12,229 nucleotides of DNA from DATNPX01 sp036702975 (GTDB lineage Bacteria > Cyanobacteriota > Vampirovibrionia > Obscuribacterales > Obscuribacteraceae): assembly GCA_036702975.1 (NCBI GenBank), contig DATNPX010000010.1:1-12229 (forward strand). The letters run 5' to 3'. This document shows positions 5,716 through 12,156 of this stretch, piece after piece. Below the pieces are notes generated by a model. It was not told the DNA's origin and did no database searches. It saw only the letters and a list, made by a program, of their open reading frames with translations. The stretch's first letter is position 1. Every line of letters starts with the position of its first letter. Made by a program: the position numbers and the translations under genes.

Positions 5716-5982
5716 TTGGACACCATATGTAGTGCTAGAATAAAAACTCGAGTTTGGGGTGCGCTCGAGCGAGCCAAAACTACATGTAGCGTAGGGGCGC
5801 AGCTGTCAAGCGCAATCAAGGCCGCTGGTGTCTATCCACCTCATTTAAAATCGAAGCTTGTAGAGGCTTACAGCGCAAGGCTTTCGGGCATGATACATAA
5901 TAAATATTACCGGACGCTTTTAAGTTTCCCTCTCTGGCTTGGTGTCATTCTCCTTGCAAATTTCCTAGGAAAATTTGCTTGA
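5716..5982 (+). CDS. Doubtful small frame with C-terminal membrane segment (88 aa)
   Basis: From a TTG at 5716 the frame encodes an amphipathic stretch (LSSAIKAAGVYPPHLKSKLVEAYSARLSG) followed by a terminal hydrophobic helix (LLSFPLWLGVILLANFLG). The second half looks like real protein with a tail anchor, but there is no ATG before residue 59 and no good ribosome site. It may be a decayed remnant of a longer gene. The stop region overlaps a palindrome (5956-5978). Confidence 0.3.
   Translation: MDTICSARIKTRVWGALERAKTTCSVGAQLSSAIKAAGVYPPHLKSKLVEAYSARLSGMIHNKYYRTLLSFPLWLGVILLANFLGKFA
5956..5978. promoter_or_regulatory. 23-bp near-palindrome, operator-like
   Basis: GCAAATTT and AAATTTGC flank a CCTAGG core with one extra A, giving an almost perfect palindrome. 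No T run follows, so it resembles a dimeric repressor or activator site more than a terminator. It ends 71 bases before the start of the small membrane gene at 6050. Confidence 0.35.
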
Positions 5983-6049
5983 GAGTTGAGTATCATGAGA
6001 AACCAAACAGCACCGAAGCGGCTAAGAAAACGAGAGGAAAGAGTACTGA

Positions 6050-6148
6050 ATGATCTCAGACCAGGTCGGATTAATTGCACTGGCGGTTATAGCTGTCCTG
6101 GTACTCGGCGGTGCGTTATTTGCAGCCAGGACTAAGAAAAAAGACTAG
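6050..6148 (+). CDS. Small single-pass membrane protein (32 aa)
   Basis: A short gene with ATG at 6050 and a purine-rich ribosome site (GAGAGGA, about 11 nt upstream). The product is MISDQVG, a membrane helix IALAVIAVLVLGGALFAA (about 9-26) and a basic end RTKKKD. The layout (short acidic N-terminus, one helix, positively charged C-terminus) is that of small bacterial membrane proteins with N-out orientation. Such proteins often bind a larger membrane partner, but none can be named here. The TAG stop overlaps the stop of the convergent gene 6145-6597 within CTAG (6145-6148). Another frame (5995-6135) also opens here but makes a basic, Cys-containing peptide without membrane character, and I consider it spurious. 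Confidence 0.55.
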   Translation: MISDQVGLIALAVIAVLVLGGALFAARTKKKD

Positions 6149-6597
6149 CTTTCAGTTTTTCCCTCTGGTGTCCTGTGCTGCGGTAAACCGCCGCGCATCA
6201 GCCCGTCAACGATTGCGACCGGGGGAATTAATGTCTCGACAAGGGCAGTTGCAGGACGCGTTTTATAGAAATCAGCGATTCTGTGAAAAGCTTTGCTTGG
6301 CACGTGGCTAGCTTTTTCTGCGAATTCAACCCATTCGGGATTCTCTCGCTTAAGTTCTGCTCCGACTGCATGTAGCCGCTCTGAAGCCGAATTGCAGGCG
6401 TTCTTGAAACTGTCGCCCGCGGCGTTTATGTTCTCGTGCATGTTTTGCTGTAGCGCCTCGGTATTGGTTTGATTGGCTTGAACACTGCATTTGAACCAGG
6501 CTGAAACTTCGTCCATAATCTTGTGAGCGTGTGAATCAGCTTCTTTGTTTTGATTGGCGGCTTGGTCGTAAAGCTTGCTAGAGGCGGGTTTGTCCAT
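6145..6597 (-). CDS. Helical hypothetical protein (150 aa)
   Basis: No family recognised. The ATG at 6597 has a strong AGGAG with 8-nt spacing. The sequence is Ala/Asn/Gln/Glu-rich and predicted mainly helical. Residues 1-95 have heptad-like amphipathic stretches (TEALQQNMHENINAAGDSFKNA, ASERLHAVGAELKREN), reminiscent of phasin-like or other small coiled helical proteins. Residues 115-135 form a mildly hydrophobic segment (ATALVETLIPPVAIVDGLM), and the tail is polar. There is no signal peptide. Although it follows the glycosyltransferase gene on the same strand, a 66-bp gap contains a two-box element (6640-6658) and a TTAAAT -10-like hexamer 9 bases further on, so it probably has its own promoter. 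Confidence 0.7.
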   Translation of the reverse strand: MDKPASSKLYDQAANQNKEADSHAHKIMDEVSAWFKCSVQANQTNTEALQQNMHENINAAGDSFKNACNSASERLHAVGAELKRENPEWVEFAEKASHVPSKAFHRIADFYKTRPATALVETLIPPVAIVDGLMRGGLPQHRTPEGKTES

Positions 6598-6639
6598 CGT
6601 GAATACTCCTAGTAGTCACAAAAGATTTAAGCAGCGATT

Positions 6640-6658
6640 TGTTGCAGTTTTTTTGCAG
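6640..6658 (-). promoter_or_regulatory. Two-box element STGCAA-N5-CTGCAACA, copy 2
   Basis: On the minus strand, CTGCAA (6658-6653), five A, then CTGCAACA (6647-6640), continuing with AA as in copy 3. It ends 42 nt before the ATG at 6597. A TTAAAT hexamer (6630-6625) follows at a distance that would place the element over the -35 region, as for activators that replace a -35 box. Confidence 0.55.
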
Positions 6659-6663
6659 TGCTC

Positions 6664-8319
6664 TCAGAATGTTCGACGATAGAGCATTAACTTACTACCG
6701 TCTGGCAGTGCCTTTTCAGCAATCAGTTTGTACTTGCCGCTGTTACTGACGAAGTCTTCCAATCTGGCGTAATCGACCTTTGACCGCTCTGCGATGTGAA
6801 AGCCATTGTCACCAGTCTTCCGTAGGTACCAAACGGGATAACAAGCCGTGGTCGGGTCGAACGTTACTGCATCACCAACAATAGTCCAATGTCGCGAGTT
6901 TGTTGGGAAGATCGTGAAATTATTGTGCTCGTGAAGAAACAGTTTCAGAGCGCTAACGTGCAAGGCATCATGGTTTGGCAACACATTTAGAGTTACAGGC
7001 TTGCCACCATCTATTTGAGTGATTGTCTGCAAAATGAAAAGGTGGCCCCAATCAACATAGGGGATTGGATTGCCATTCGGTTTTCCCCACCAGCCAGTGA
7101 CCCAGGGTAAACCTTGGAACGGTACAGGGTACGGCATGAAGTTAAAGCTGGCATATGTAGCAATCGCTAGAACGAGACTTGCAAAGCCGAAAGCTTTCAG
7201 TATTGCGTTTGCTGAAGTTATTAGTTTTTCCGCAAGGAACGCAGAGAAAACGGCAGGGGCAATCAGAAATGGCACCACATAGCGGACTTCATTATCAATG
7301 CCCATTGAAGTGCACGTAAGACAAAGCCCGCCTGCCATCGAGACAATAACAGGGAGCAGATTCTTGTAATCAGTACTCCGAAAGAAAACAAACGAAAGTG
7401 CAAAGACAGCGACCAAACCTGTCGACATTACCATTGGTAGCAGTCCAGTATAAAAAATGGCATTGCCAATGAAAGAATGATGTATGCCAACCCCTGCGAA
7501 TTCAGCCACATTGGTATTCAGCCAGGTTCTGTAAATCTGATAATTGACGCAAATATATGGGACACTGATCAGGGCTGGAAGGACAAGCAAAGCGACTGAA
7601 TGCTTGAACCATGCAGCCGTGCCGTTCAGAAATTGTTTTCTTCGTAGAGTTGCTACCAGGTCGAGAATTAGGAAATACACAACAACCGGTGCCACATAGG
7701 CGGGCACCATTTGTTTACTGAGGCAACCAATACCCAGAGCGAACCCGGCAGCTATAGTTTTTTTCCAAGCCGGTTGCGGACTGTTTCGCCACCAAATTAC
7801 AGCCATTAAGGCAAATGAGGTCATAGCTACTGCAGGCAGATCAAGAAAATACGTATGACTCAACCAAGAAATTAGTGGGTAGGACGACAGGAAGATTCCC
7901 GCAGCACAAGCCGCGATGCGGCCCCCCTGCACCAAGCGGCAAACAGCATAAATTGCAGCGGTCATGAGCCCGCTATAGAACGCAACGCAAGCTTGCTCAA
8001 CAAGCCTAGATTCTCCAAACAGCAGGAGTATGATGCCATTAGTAATGTAAATGACTGGCGGATAAAATGGTGCTACGGTCAAGCATTGATACCACCAATG
8101 GTGCTGCCATGGGCGGCAATGAGCTAGTAAATCTCTGTATGCTAACGCGTTCATAATGTGAACGCCTTCGTCCTGGGTCGGAATTCGGTGATCGAAAGAA
8201 AACCAGAGCATTGTGACGCCGACGGCCAGCAGCGATATTAAGCTCGCCACGACAATGTCTAGGCGTAACCCTGAAGCCGCCGGTGAAATTGAGGTTTTAG
8301 TCAGAGTCGATGGAACCAA
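6664..8319 (-). CDS. GT39/ArnT-like membrane glycosyltransferase
   Basis: The 551-residue integral membrane protein fits the PMT_2 / GT-C superfamily, which transfers sugars from polyprenyl-phosphate donors to protein or lipid acceptors on the outer face of the membrane. After the first helix (about 22-42), the first external loop carries the expected acidic pair Asp50-Glu51 (IPTQDEGVHIMNA). SHTYFLDLP (154-162, Asp160) and GIGCLSKQM (196-204, Lys202) match conserved positions of the family. About eleven to thirteen hydrophobic helices precede a soluble C-terminal domain (about 420-551). The start is uncertain: TTG 8319 overlaps the upstream TPR gene by 19 bp with no strong ribosome site, so translation may be coupled. 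Donor and acceptor cannot be told; the TPR neighbours suggest an envelope-modification role. Confidence 0.8.
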   Translation of the reverse strand: MVPSTLTKTSISPAASGLRLDIVVASLISLLAVGVTMLWFSFDHRIPTQDEGVHIMNALAYRDLLAHCRPWQHHWWYQCLTVAPFYPPVIYITNGIILLLFGESRLVEQACVAFYSGLMTAAIYAVCRLVQGGRIAACAAGIFLSSYPLISWLSHTYFLDLPAVAMTSFALMAVIWWRNSPQPAWKKTIAAGFALGIGCLSKQMVPAYVAPVVVYFLILDLVATLRRKQFLNGTAAWFKHSVALLVLPALISVPYICVNYQIYRTWLNTNVAEFAGVGIHHSFIGNAIFYTGLLPMVMSTGLVAVFALSFVFFRSTDYKNLLPVIVSMAGGLCLTCTSMGIDNEVRYVVPFLIAPAVFSAFLAEKLITSANAILKAFGFASLVLAIATYASFNFMPYPVPFQGLPWVTGWWGKPNGNPIPYVDWGHLFILQTITQIDGGKPVTLNVLPNHDALHVSALKLFLHEHNNFTIFPTNSRHWTIVGDAVTFDPTTACYPVWYLRKTGDNGFHIAERSKVDYARLEDFVSNSGKYKLIAEKALPDGSKLMLYRRTF

Positions 8320-9809
8320 TCTGGGCCTAACCCTGTGCGCAATCGTCGCTGTACCTGAATTTCTTCCGTAGATTTTTGGACTGTAATTGGGACTTCCTTG
8401 TCCTTGCCGTCATGCTTCTGTACAGCCGAGATGATTATGAGTGTGTCCGCAAGTATTGTGCCTCTTTTTTCAGGCGGAAGTGCTTGAGCATCTTTTAAGG
8501 CGACATTCAGTTTTTCCGTTGCGAGATCAAACTGTCCATTCTCGCGGGCTTTTGCGCCCCAATACAGGTATATGAGTGCCGCTTGATAGCTCGTTTTGTC
8601 TTTCTCAAATTCTAATGCCTTGGCAAAAGCGAGATTTGCTTTGTCCATTTGCCCTGGGCGCGAACTTTGAAAGAGAGCCAGCTTCAAGTAAAGACCCGGA
8701 ATGTCTTTATCAACCAAACTAACTGGAAGCTTGGCAAGTTCTATTGCACGAAGCAAGTATTTGTCAGCATCTTCATACTGGTGCTCGGCATTACAAGTCT
8801 CAGCCAGAAGCCGACAAAGCGTGTATTGCGCTCGCGGATCTGGTGATAGGGCTTGCTGAACAGCAAGTAACCCTTTCAGTTCGACTATAGGGTTCTTGTC
8901 TGTTTTAACGGCATCAACCAGGGCATTGAGCGATACCGCCGCGAGACCTACTTTCGTTTTGTTTCCTCGCAATTTAGAACATTCGTTGATTGCCTTGTTA
9001 AAGTAATTTTGCCCCTGGGTAACGTTTCCTTGAGCCGTTTCGATGGTCCCGAGTGCAGAGTAGTAATTGACTAGTCCGTCCGCAACGGCCGGATACTGTT
9101 TGGACATTTTGACTAATTCCAAGTTGGCTTCCTTGGCTCGCCCAAGCCGTCCGGCCTGTCTGCATTTCAGCGCCAGATCGTTGAGAAAATACCCCCTCCT
9201 GAACGGGTCGTTATCGCGCTCGGCTTGTTTAACTCCGTCTTCATCCGTTGCTATTTGAATTTCTGCCGCTTTTAGAGTCTGACTCCCGCTTTGACTGTAG
9301 AATTTACTGAGCTCGGCTCTGGAGTTTTTGTACTCCTGATTTTTCTCGCCATAGAGGACTTTGTTAATTTGAGATAGCTTCAGCAAGCACTGTTCACGCG
9401 TTTGCGGATTTTTGTTTTCCTGGTAGGCATTTGCAAGATCTTGTATCCAAACCTCTAAATCTGGGTCTAGTGCTTTAATTGCGTGTTCTTTGGCCACATG
9501 GCTCATGAGTTTGTCGCAGTCCGCGTTCGCTTGTGGAATCAAATTTCCCCGGACTTCTGCGGCAGTCTTTCGACAGAGGGAGGTGTCAGAACAGTGAGCC
9601 GGTAGTGAATTCTTTTGGGCATATGAGGCCGCTTGACTGTAGACCTGAATTGCATTTCTGTAGTCGTGATTTGTCTCATGTTGCTGTGCCTGCGACATTA
9701 TGCTTTTCCAGGTGTCCAGCGGAGTCGGAGGGGCGGCAAAGGCCTGAAGTCCGAAAAATGCCGCTATAACTAACGCGGTTGCCGTTCGTGCCTCATGTTT
9801 CGCTTTCAA
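8301..9809 (-). CDS. Secreted TPR-repeat protein (502 aa)
   Basis: Residues 1-25 form a Sec signal peptide (MKAKHEARTATALVIAAFFG... with cleavage near AFAA). The remainder is helical with many degenerate tetratricopeptide motifs. Visible units include YRNAIQVYSQAASYAQ near the N-terminus, GRLGRAKEANLELVKMS, GNVTQGQNYFNKAINEC, HQYEDADKYLLRAIELA, QMDKANLAFAKALEFE and GQFDLATEKLNVALKDA, so most of the chain is a TPR solenoid. TPR proteins scaffold protein complexes; the partner is unknown, but the overlapping glycosyltransferase downstream is the natural candidate. The TTG start at 9809 is favoured because AAGGAG lies 6 nt upstream. The gene overlaps the preceding small TPR gene by 17 bp. Confidence 0.75.
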   Translation of the reverse strand: MKAKHEARTATALVIAAFFGLQAFAAPPTPLDTWKSIMSQAQQHETNHDYRNAIQVYSQAASYAQKNSLPAHCSDTSLCRKTAAEVRGNLIPQANADCDKLMSHVAKEHAIKALDPDLEVWIQDLANAYQENKNPQTREQCLLKLSQINKVLYGEKNQEYKNSRAELSKFYSQSGSQTLKAAEIQIATDEDGVKQAERDNDPFRRGYFLNDLALKCRQAGRLGRAKEANLELVKMSKQYPAVADGLVNYYSALGTIETAQGNVTQGQNYFNKAINECSKLRGNKTKVGLAAVSLNALVDAVKTDKNPIVELKGLLAVQQALSPDPRAQYTLCRLLAETCNAEHQYEDADKYLLRAIELAKLPVSLVDKDIPGLYLKLALFQSSRPGQMDKANLAFAKALEFEKDKTSYQAALIYLYWGAKARENGQFDLATEKLNVALKDAQALPPEKRGTILADTLIIISAVQKHDGKDKEVPITVQKSTEEIQVQRRLRTGLGPDWFHRL

Positions 9810-10020
9810 ATCTTTCTCCTTCCCTGGCGTTATAGTACCTTTCCAATATGCCGTTCATACGTTCATAGCAATCATTTGCAGCGTCCAATAATCCGACCCG
9901 TTCATAGAATTTCGCCAGTTCGACAAGGGCATCACCCGTCTGAACATGGTTAGGTCCGAATTCAATCTCAGCCCGGCGAACCACCGCTAGATAGTCACTT
10001 TCTGTTTTTAACGTACTCAT
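9793..10020 (-). CDS. Small kinesin-light-chain-like TPR protein (75 aa)
   Basis: From ATG 10020 (MSTLKTESDYLAVV) the product is essentially one extended TPR. EIEFGPNHVQTGDALVELAKFYERVGLLDAANDCYERMN matches the 'FGPxHxxTxxxLxxLAxxYxxxGxxxxA' pattern of kinesin-light-chain-type repeats. It is clearly paralogous to the upstream 67-residue gene. The gap to that gene is 19 bp, and the 3' end overlaps the secreted TPR gene by 17 bp. A longer reading from 10134 lacks support because it overlaps the upstream gene extensively. There is no signal peptide, so it is probably cytoplasmic. Confidence 0.6.
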   Translation of the reverse strand: MSTLKTESDYLAVVRRAEIEFGPNHVQTGDALVELAKFYERVGLLDAANDCYERMNGILERYYNAREGERFESET

Positions 10021-10039
10021 CTTCGGGCAACCCAATGAA

Positions 10040-10243
10040 TCAGTGAGATAGAAAACTCTGCAATATTTCTTGTATGCGCTGTTCGGAAATGTCGTCTGAG
10101 TCAAGCAATCCAGAGCCGTCGTAATATCGGGCAAGTCGAATCAATCCCGCACCAGTTTCAAGGTGATAGGGTCCGAATTGTTCTCCGGCATATTGAGCGG
10201 CTAGAAAGAGTTCTTTCTCTTTTTCGTTTTTGTTCCAGGTCAT
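10040..10243 (-). CDS. Small kinesin-light-chain-like TPR protein (67 aa)
   Basis: A single TPR-like unit: AGEQFGPYHLETGAGLIRLARYYDGSGLLDSDD aligns throughout with the 75-residue neighbour (shared FGPxHxxTG, L..LA.(F/Y)Y, GLLD). The two genes look like a tandem duplication. The start codon overlaps the stop of the upstream gene as ATGA (10240-10243), a classic sign of coupled translation. Proteins with one TPR are unlikely to fold as independent solenoids, so they may pair with each other or with the large secreted or membrane partners, though topology separates them. No signal peptide. Confidence 0.65.
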   Translation of the reverse strand: MTWNKNEKEKELFLAAQYAGEQFGPYHLETGAGLIRLARYYDGSGLLDSDDISEQRIQEILQSFLSH

Positions 10244-10887
10244 AATTTTGAGACCTGCTCATAGAGATCTGACCAGCGCTCGACAGGTTTGGTGTAGCCA
10301 GTCATGAAGGAATCGCCTATTTGGTTAAATGCTTTTTTCGCGATTGCCGTTCTCTCCGGATCGTTTTGGAACCAAACTGTTCGCAGCTGGCGACTCGGGA
10401 AAGCCACTTCTATGCCCTTTCCAGCCCAGTCGTAAAAGTTTGAAGCTTGGGCCCGAAGGACAAAACGCGTGCCATCTTTGAGCAAGTTCGCTTCGCCCTC
10501 TAGCGGATGGGTGACACTAATCATGTCGGCGGTGATAGTCTCGGTGGGCGACATAGCGACCGAAGTGTTTTTACTTAAAGAGAGTTCTAAACCATTTTTG
10601 AGTTGATAATAATTCAGCCTCGGAGCTGCCCCAAACCGTCTCAAAACACTGGCACAACCAGCATTTGCGGCTGATTCAATTTCAGGCAAAGCTTTTTCAA
10701 GCACCGCAAGCTGGCCCGTCTTTACTGCAATCACACCAACGGTGACCGCGCAGAGAGCCGCTCCAACGGCATACTCTGCCTGTTTTACTTGTTTGTCTGT
10801 GAGAGAAAGTTCGAGGTGGAATTTATGATTGGCGGTTTCGGGATGCTTATCTGCGACTGCTGAAAGTGATGTTTCTGGGCTGCTCAT
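10240..10887 (-). CDS. Single-pass membrane protein, unknown (215 aa)
   Basis: Not recognised. From ATG 10887 (MSSPETSLS) a polar 35-residue N-terminus precedes a hydrophobic segment at about 38-56 (AEYAVGAALCAVTVGVIAVKTG), likely a membrane anchor. A soluble domain of about 150 residues follows, mixed alpha/beta in character (LNYYQLKNGLELSLSKN, TRFVLRAQASNFYDWAGKGIEVAFP). A GTG at 10917 would add ten residues but has no ribosome site. I prefer 10887 because the two-box element then lies 43 nt upstream, almost exactly as for the 6145-6597 gene (42 nt). It is the first gene of the operon running down to the glycosyltransferase. The region upstream is shared with the divergent gene at 11048. 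Confidence 0.6.
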   Translation of the reverse strand: MSSPETSLSAVADKHPETANHKFHLELSLTDKQVKQAEYAVGAALCAVTVGVIAVKTGQLAVLEKALPEIESAANAGCASVLRRFGAAPRLNYYQLKNGLELSLSKNTSVAMSPTETITADMISVTHPLEGEANLLKDGTRFVLRAQASNFYDWAGKGIEVAFPSRQLRTVWFQNDPERTAIAKKAFNQIGDSFMTGYTKPVERWSDLYEQVSKL

Positions 10888-10930
10888 AGCGTTGCACCGT
10901 GAAGAATACAGCTTCACTTTCGCAAGTTTT

Positions 10931-10949
10931 TGTTGCAGAAATCTTGCAG
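10931..10949 (-). promoter_or_regulatory. Two-box element STGCAA-N5-CTGCAACA, copy 3
   Basis: On the minus strand, CTGCAA (10949-10944), GATTT, then CTGCAACA (10938-10931). It precedes the first gene of the TPR/glycosyltransferase operon by 43 nt. Apart from the five-base spacer it is identical to copy 2. It lies between divergent genes, 98 bases from the plus-strand start at 11048. Confidence 0.55.
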
Positions 10950-11047
10950 CGCAAAAGCGCTTCGACTGTGCAATTCAACAGTTACATAAACGGTTTGCGT
11001 ATTGAAAATGTACTCCAGTCCGGTCTCAAACATCAAGGAGAACAATC

Positions 11048-11446
11048 ATGGAACGCTTTAATAAACCTTCGCTACCATTGCTTTCAGAATGTCCTACTAC
11101 GCCAGTCAACAAGCTTATGCAAGAGTACATGGCTGCATGGTCATCGAGCGATGGAATGATGCCGCTTGCCAGAAGTAGAGTGATAGCTGAATCACATGCC
11201 AATACGGCTGCCAATCCTGTCGACAAAGCAAAAGCGTACATCGATGTTGCCGTTATCGACCTCTCACAAGCACGCGTCATGGAGCGAAACGAACGCTATG
11301 AGGACGCAATGACGCCGGGTCCATGCTACTTTGAGCCTGAGTCCCAACGCTTTGAAAAAGAGGCAACTGAGTACCTCAAAAAAGCGACTAAATTAGCACC
11401 AGCTGTCACAGAAGCTGTGCTGCTGCGCAGCTTACAGGGCAGGTAG
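11048..11446 (+). CDS. Helical hypothetical protein (132 aa)
   Basis: ATG 11048 has a strong AAGGAG with 7-nt spacing, so the start is well supported. The product is soluble and mostly helical, without signal or membrane segment. After a Pro-rich N-terminus (about 1-20), helices include VDKAKAYIDVAVIDLSQARVMERNERYEDAM and, at the C-terminus, RFEKEATEYLKKATKLAPAVTEAVLLRSL; this helix-turn-helix pair resembles a degenerate TPR, fitting the TPR-rich neighbourhood. Two cysteines (15 and 93) are present, with no obvious metal motif. It diverges from the TPR/glycosyltransferase operon and converges with the gene ending at 11455, only 8 bp away. Function unknown. Confidence 0.65.
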   Translation: MERFNKPSLPLLSECPTTPVNKLMQEYMAAWSSSDGMMPLARSRVIAESHANTAANPVDKAKAYIDVAVIDLSQARVMERNERYEDAMTPGPCYFEPESQRFEKEATEYLKKATKLAPAVTEAVLLRSLQGR

Positions 11447-11454
11447 CTAACGCC

Positions 11455-12156
11455 TTAGTGCGTGTCTGCTGTTAAGAGTCGGTCTATCATCATAGGGACG
11501 ACTTTGACGATCATCGCCACTAAAACCAGTGGCATGAGTATTCTCAGCGCGGCGTCTTGCATCGTCACGTTCCAGAATGCGACAAGATAGTCTGCGAAAA
11601 AGTGCCGAAATGCATTCTCCAACCAATCCGCATCAGTTTTCAAGAACTGCGCCGGATCGATGTATGCACCGTTCAAGTACCATGCCAGATAGTCTACGTG
11701 CTGCTTTCCGGGCATCGAAGGAGTGAAGGTCAAAATCTCTTCGATTTCTTTCAAGGTGCTATTGGCTGTTGCAAATTTAGTAGATTCGAAGTTTTGCTGC
11801 GGTTCTTGATTGACTGTTTGTGTCTGCTGGGGAGGCAGCACAGGCGGCGTGGTTTGCAACTGCTGCGTTGGCTGAGACTCTTGATACTGCTGGAATTGCA
11901 GGCTATGACCGTTGTCAGGTTGTTGAGTGGCCCAGGTCGGCTGACCGGACAGAGCCGGGGGCCTTTGCGGCTGAATCAGCGAAGGCTGTTGACCTGTCTC
12001 CGTTCGAAATATGGGCGCGATTCCGCCCCCGCCCTGGTTGTACGGATTACCACCGCCGCCGTATGGGCCGACGTGCCGGCCATTCTCCCCGTACTGCGAC
12101 CAAGCAGGCAACGAGAAGCCGATTAAAACCACCAGGAGCGTCGAAAACTTTCTCAT
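11455..12156 (-). CDS. Secreted Gly/Pro/Gln-rich protein with C-terminal membrane segment
   Basis: Residues 1-20 are a signal peptide (MRKFSTLLVVLIGFSLPAWS). Next come a Gly/Tyr/Asn stretch (about 24-46), a long Gln/Pro/Thr-rich low-complexity region (about 53-122) and a more ordered domain (about 125-195) with aromatic residues (VDYLAWYLNGAYIDPAQFL, WLENAFRHFFADYLVAFW). A membrane helix follows at about 203-222 (ALRILMPLVLVAMIVKVVPMM). This arrangement suggests an envelope protein with an exposed flexible arm. Signal-bearing small proteins of this type occur in conjugation and secretion gene clusters, but I see no diagnostic motif. The ATG has GGGGAAG upstream and overlaps the preceding gene as ATGA, so the two are translationally coupled. 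Confidence 0.7.
   Translation of the reverse strand: MRKFSTLLVVLIGFSLPAWSQYGENGRHVGPYGGGGNPYNQGGGGIAPIFRTETGQQPSLIQPQRPPALSGQPTWATQQPDNGHSLQFQQYQESQPTQQLQTTPPVLPPQQTQTVNQEPQQNFESTKFATANSTLKEIEEILTFTPSMPGKQHVDYLAWYLNGAYIDPAQFLKTDADWLENAFRHFFADYLVAFWNVTMQDAALRILMPLVLVAMIVKVVPMMIDRLLTADTH

Noticed and set aside
5716..5744. TTGGAC with TAGAAT as a promoter
   Set aside because: The spacer is only 14 bp, and the alternative hexamer at 17 bp (AATAAA) is a poor match.
5337..5819. Open frames of about 110 codons on both strands
   Set aside because: Biased composition, no ribosome site, no recognisable domain; the two strands are open simultaneously, as in chance frames.
5995..6135. 46-codon plus-strand frame with a basic N-terminus and several cysteines
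   Set aside because: It overlaps the better-supported 32-residue membrane gene in another frame; the purine-rich ribosome site fits the latter.
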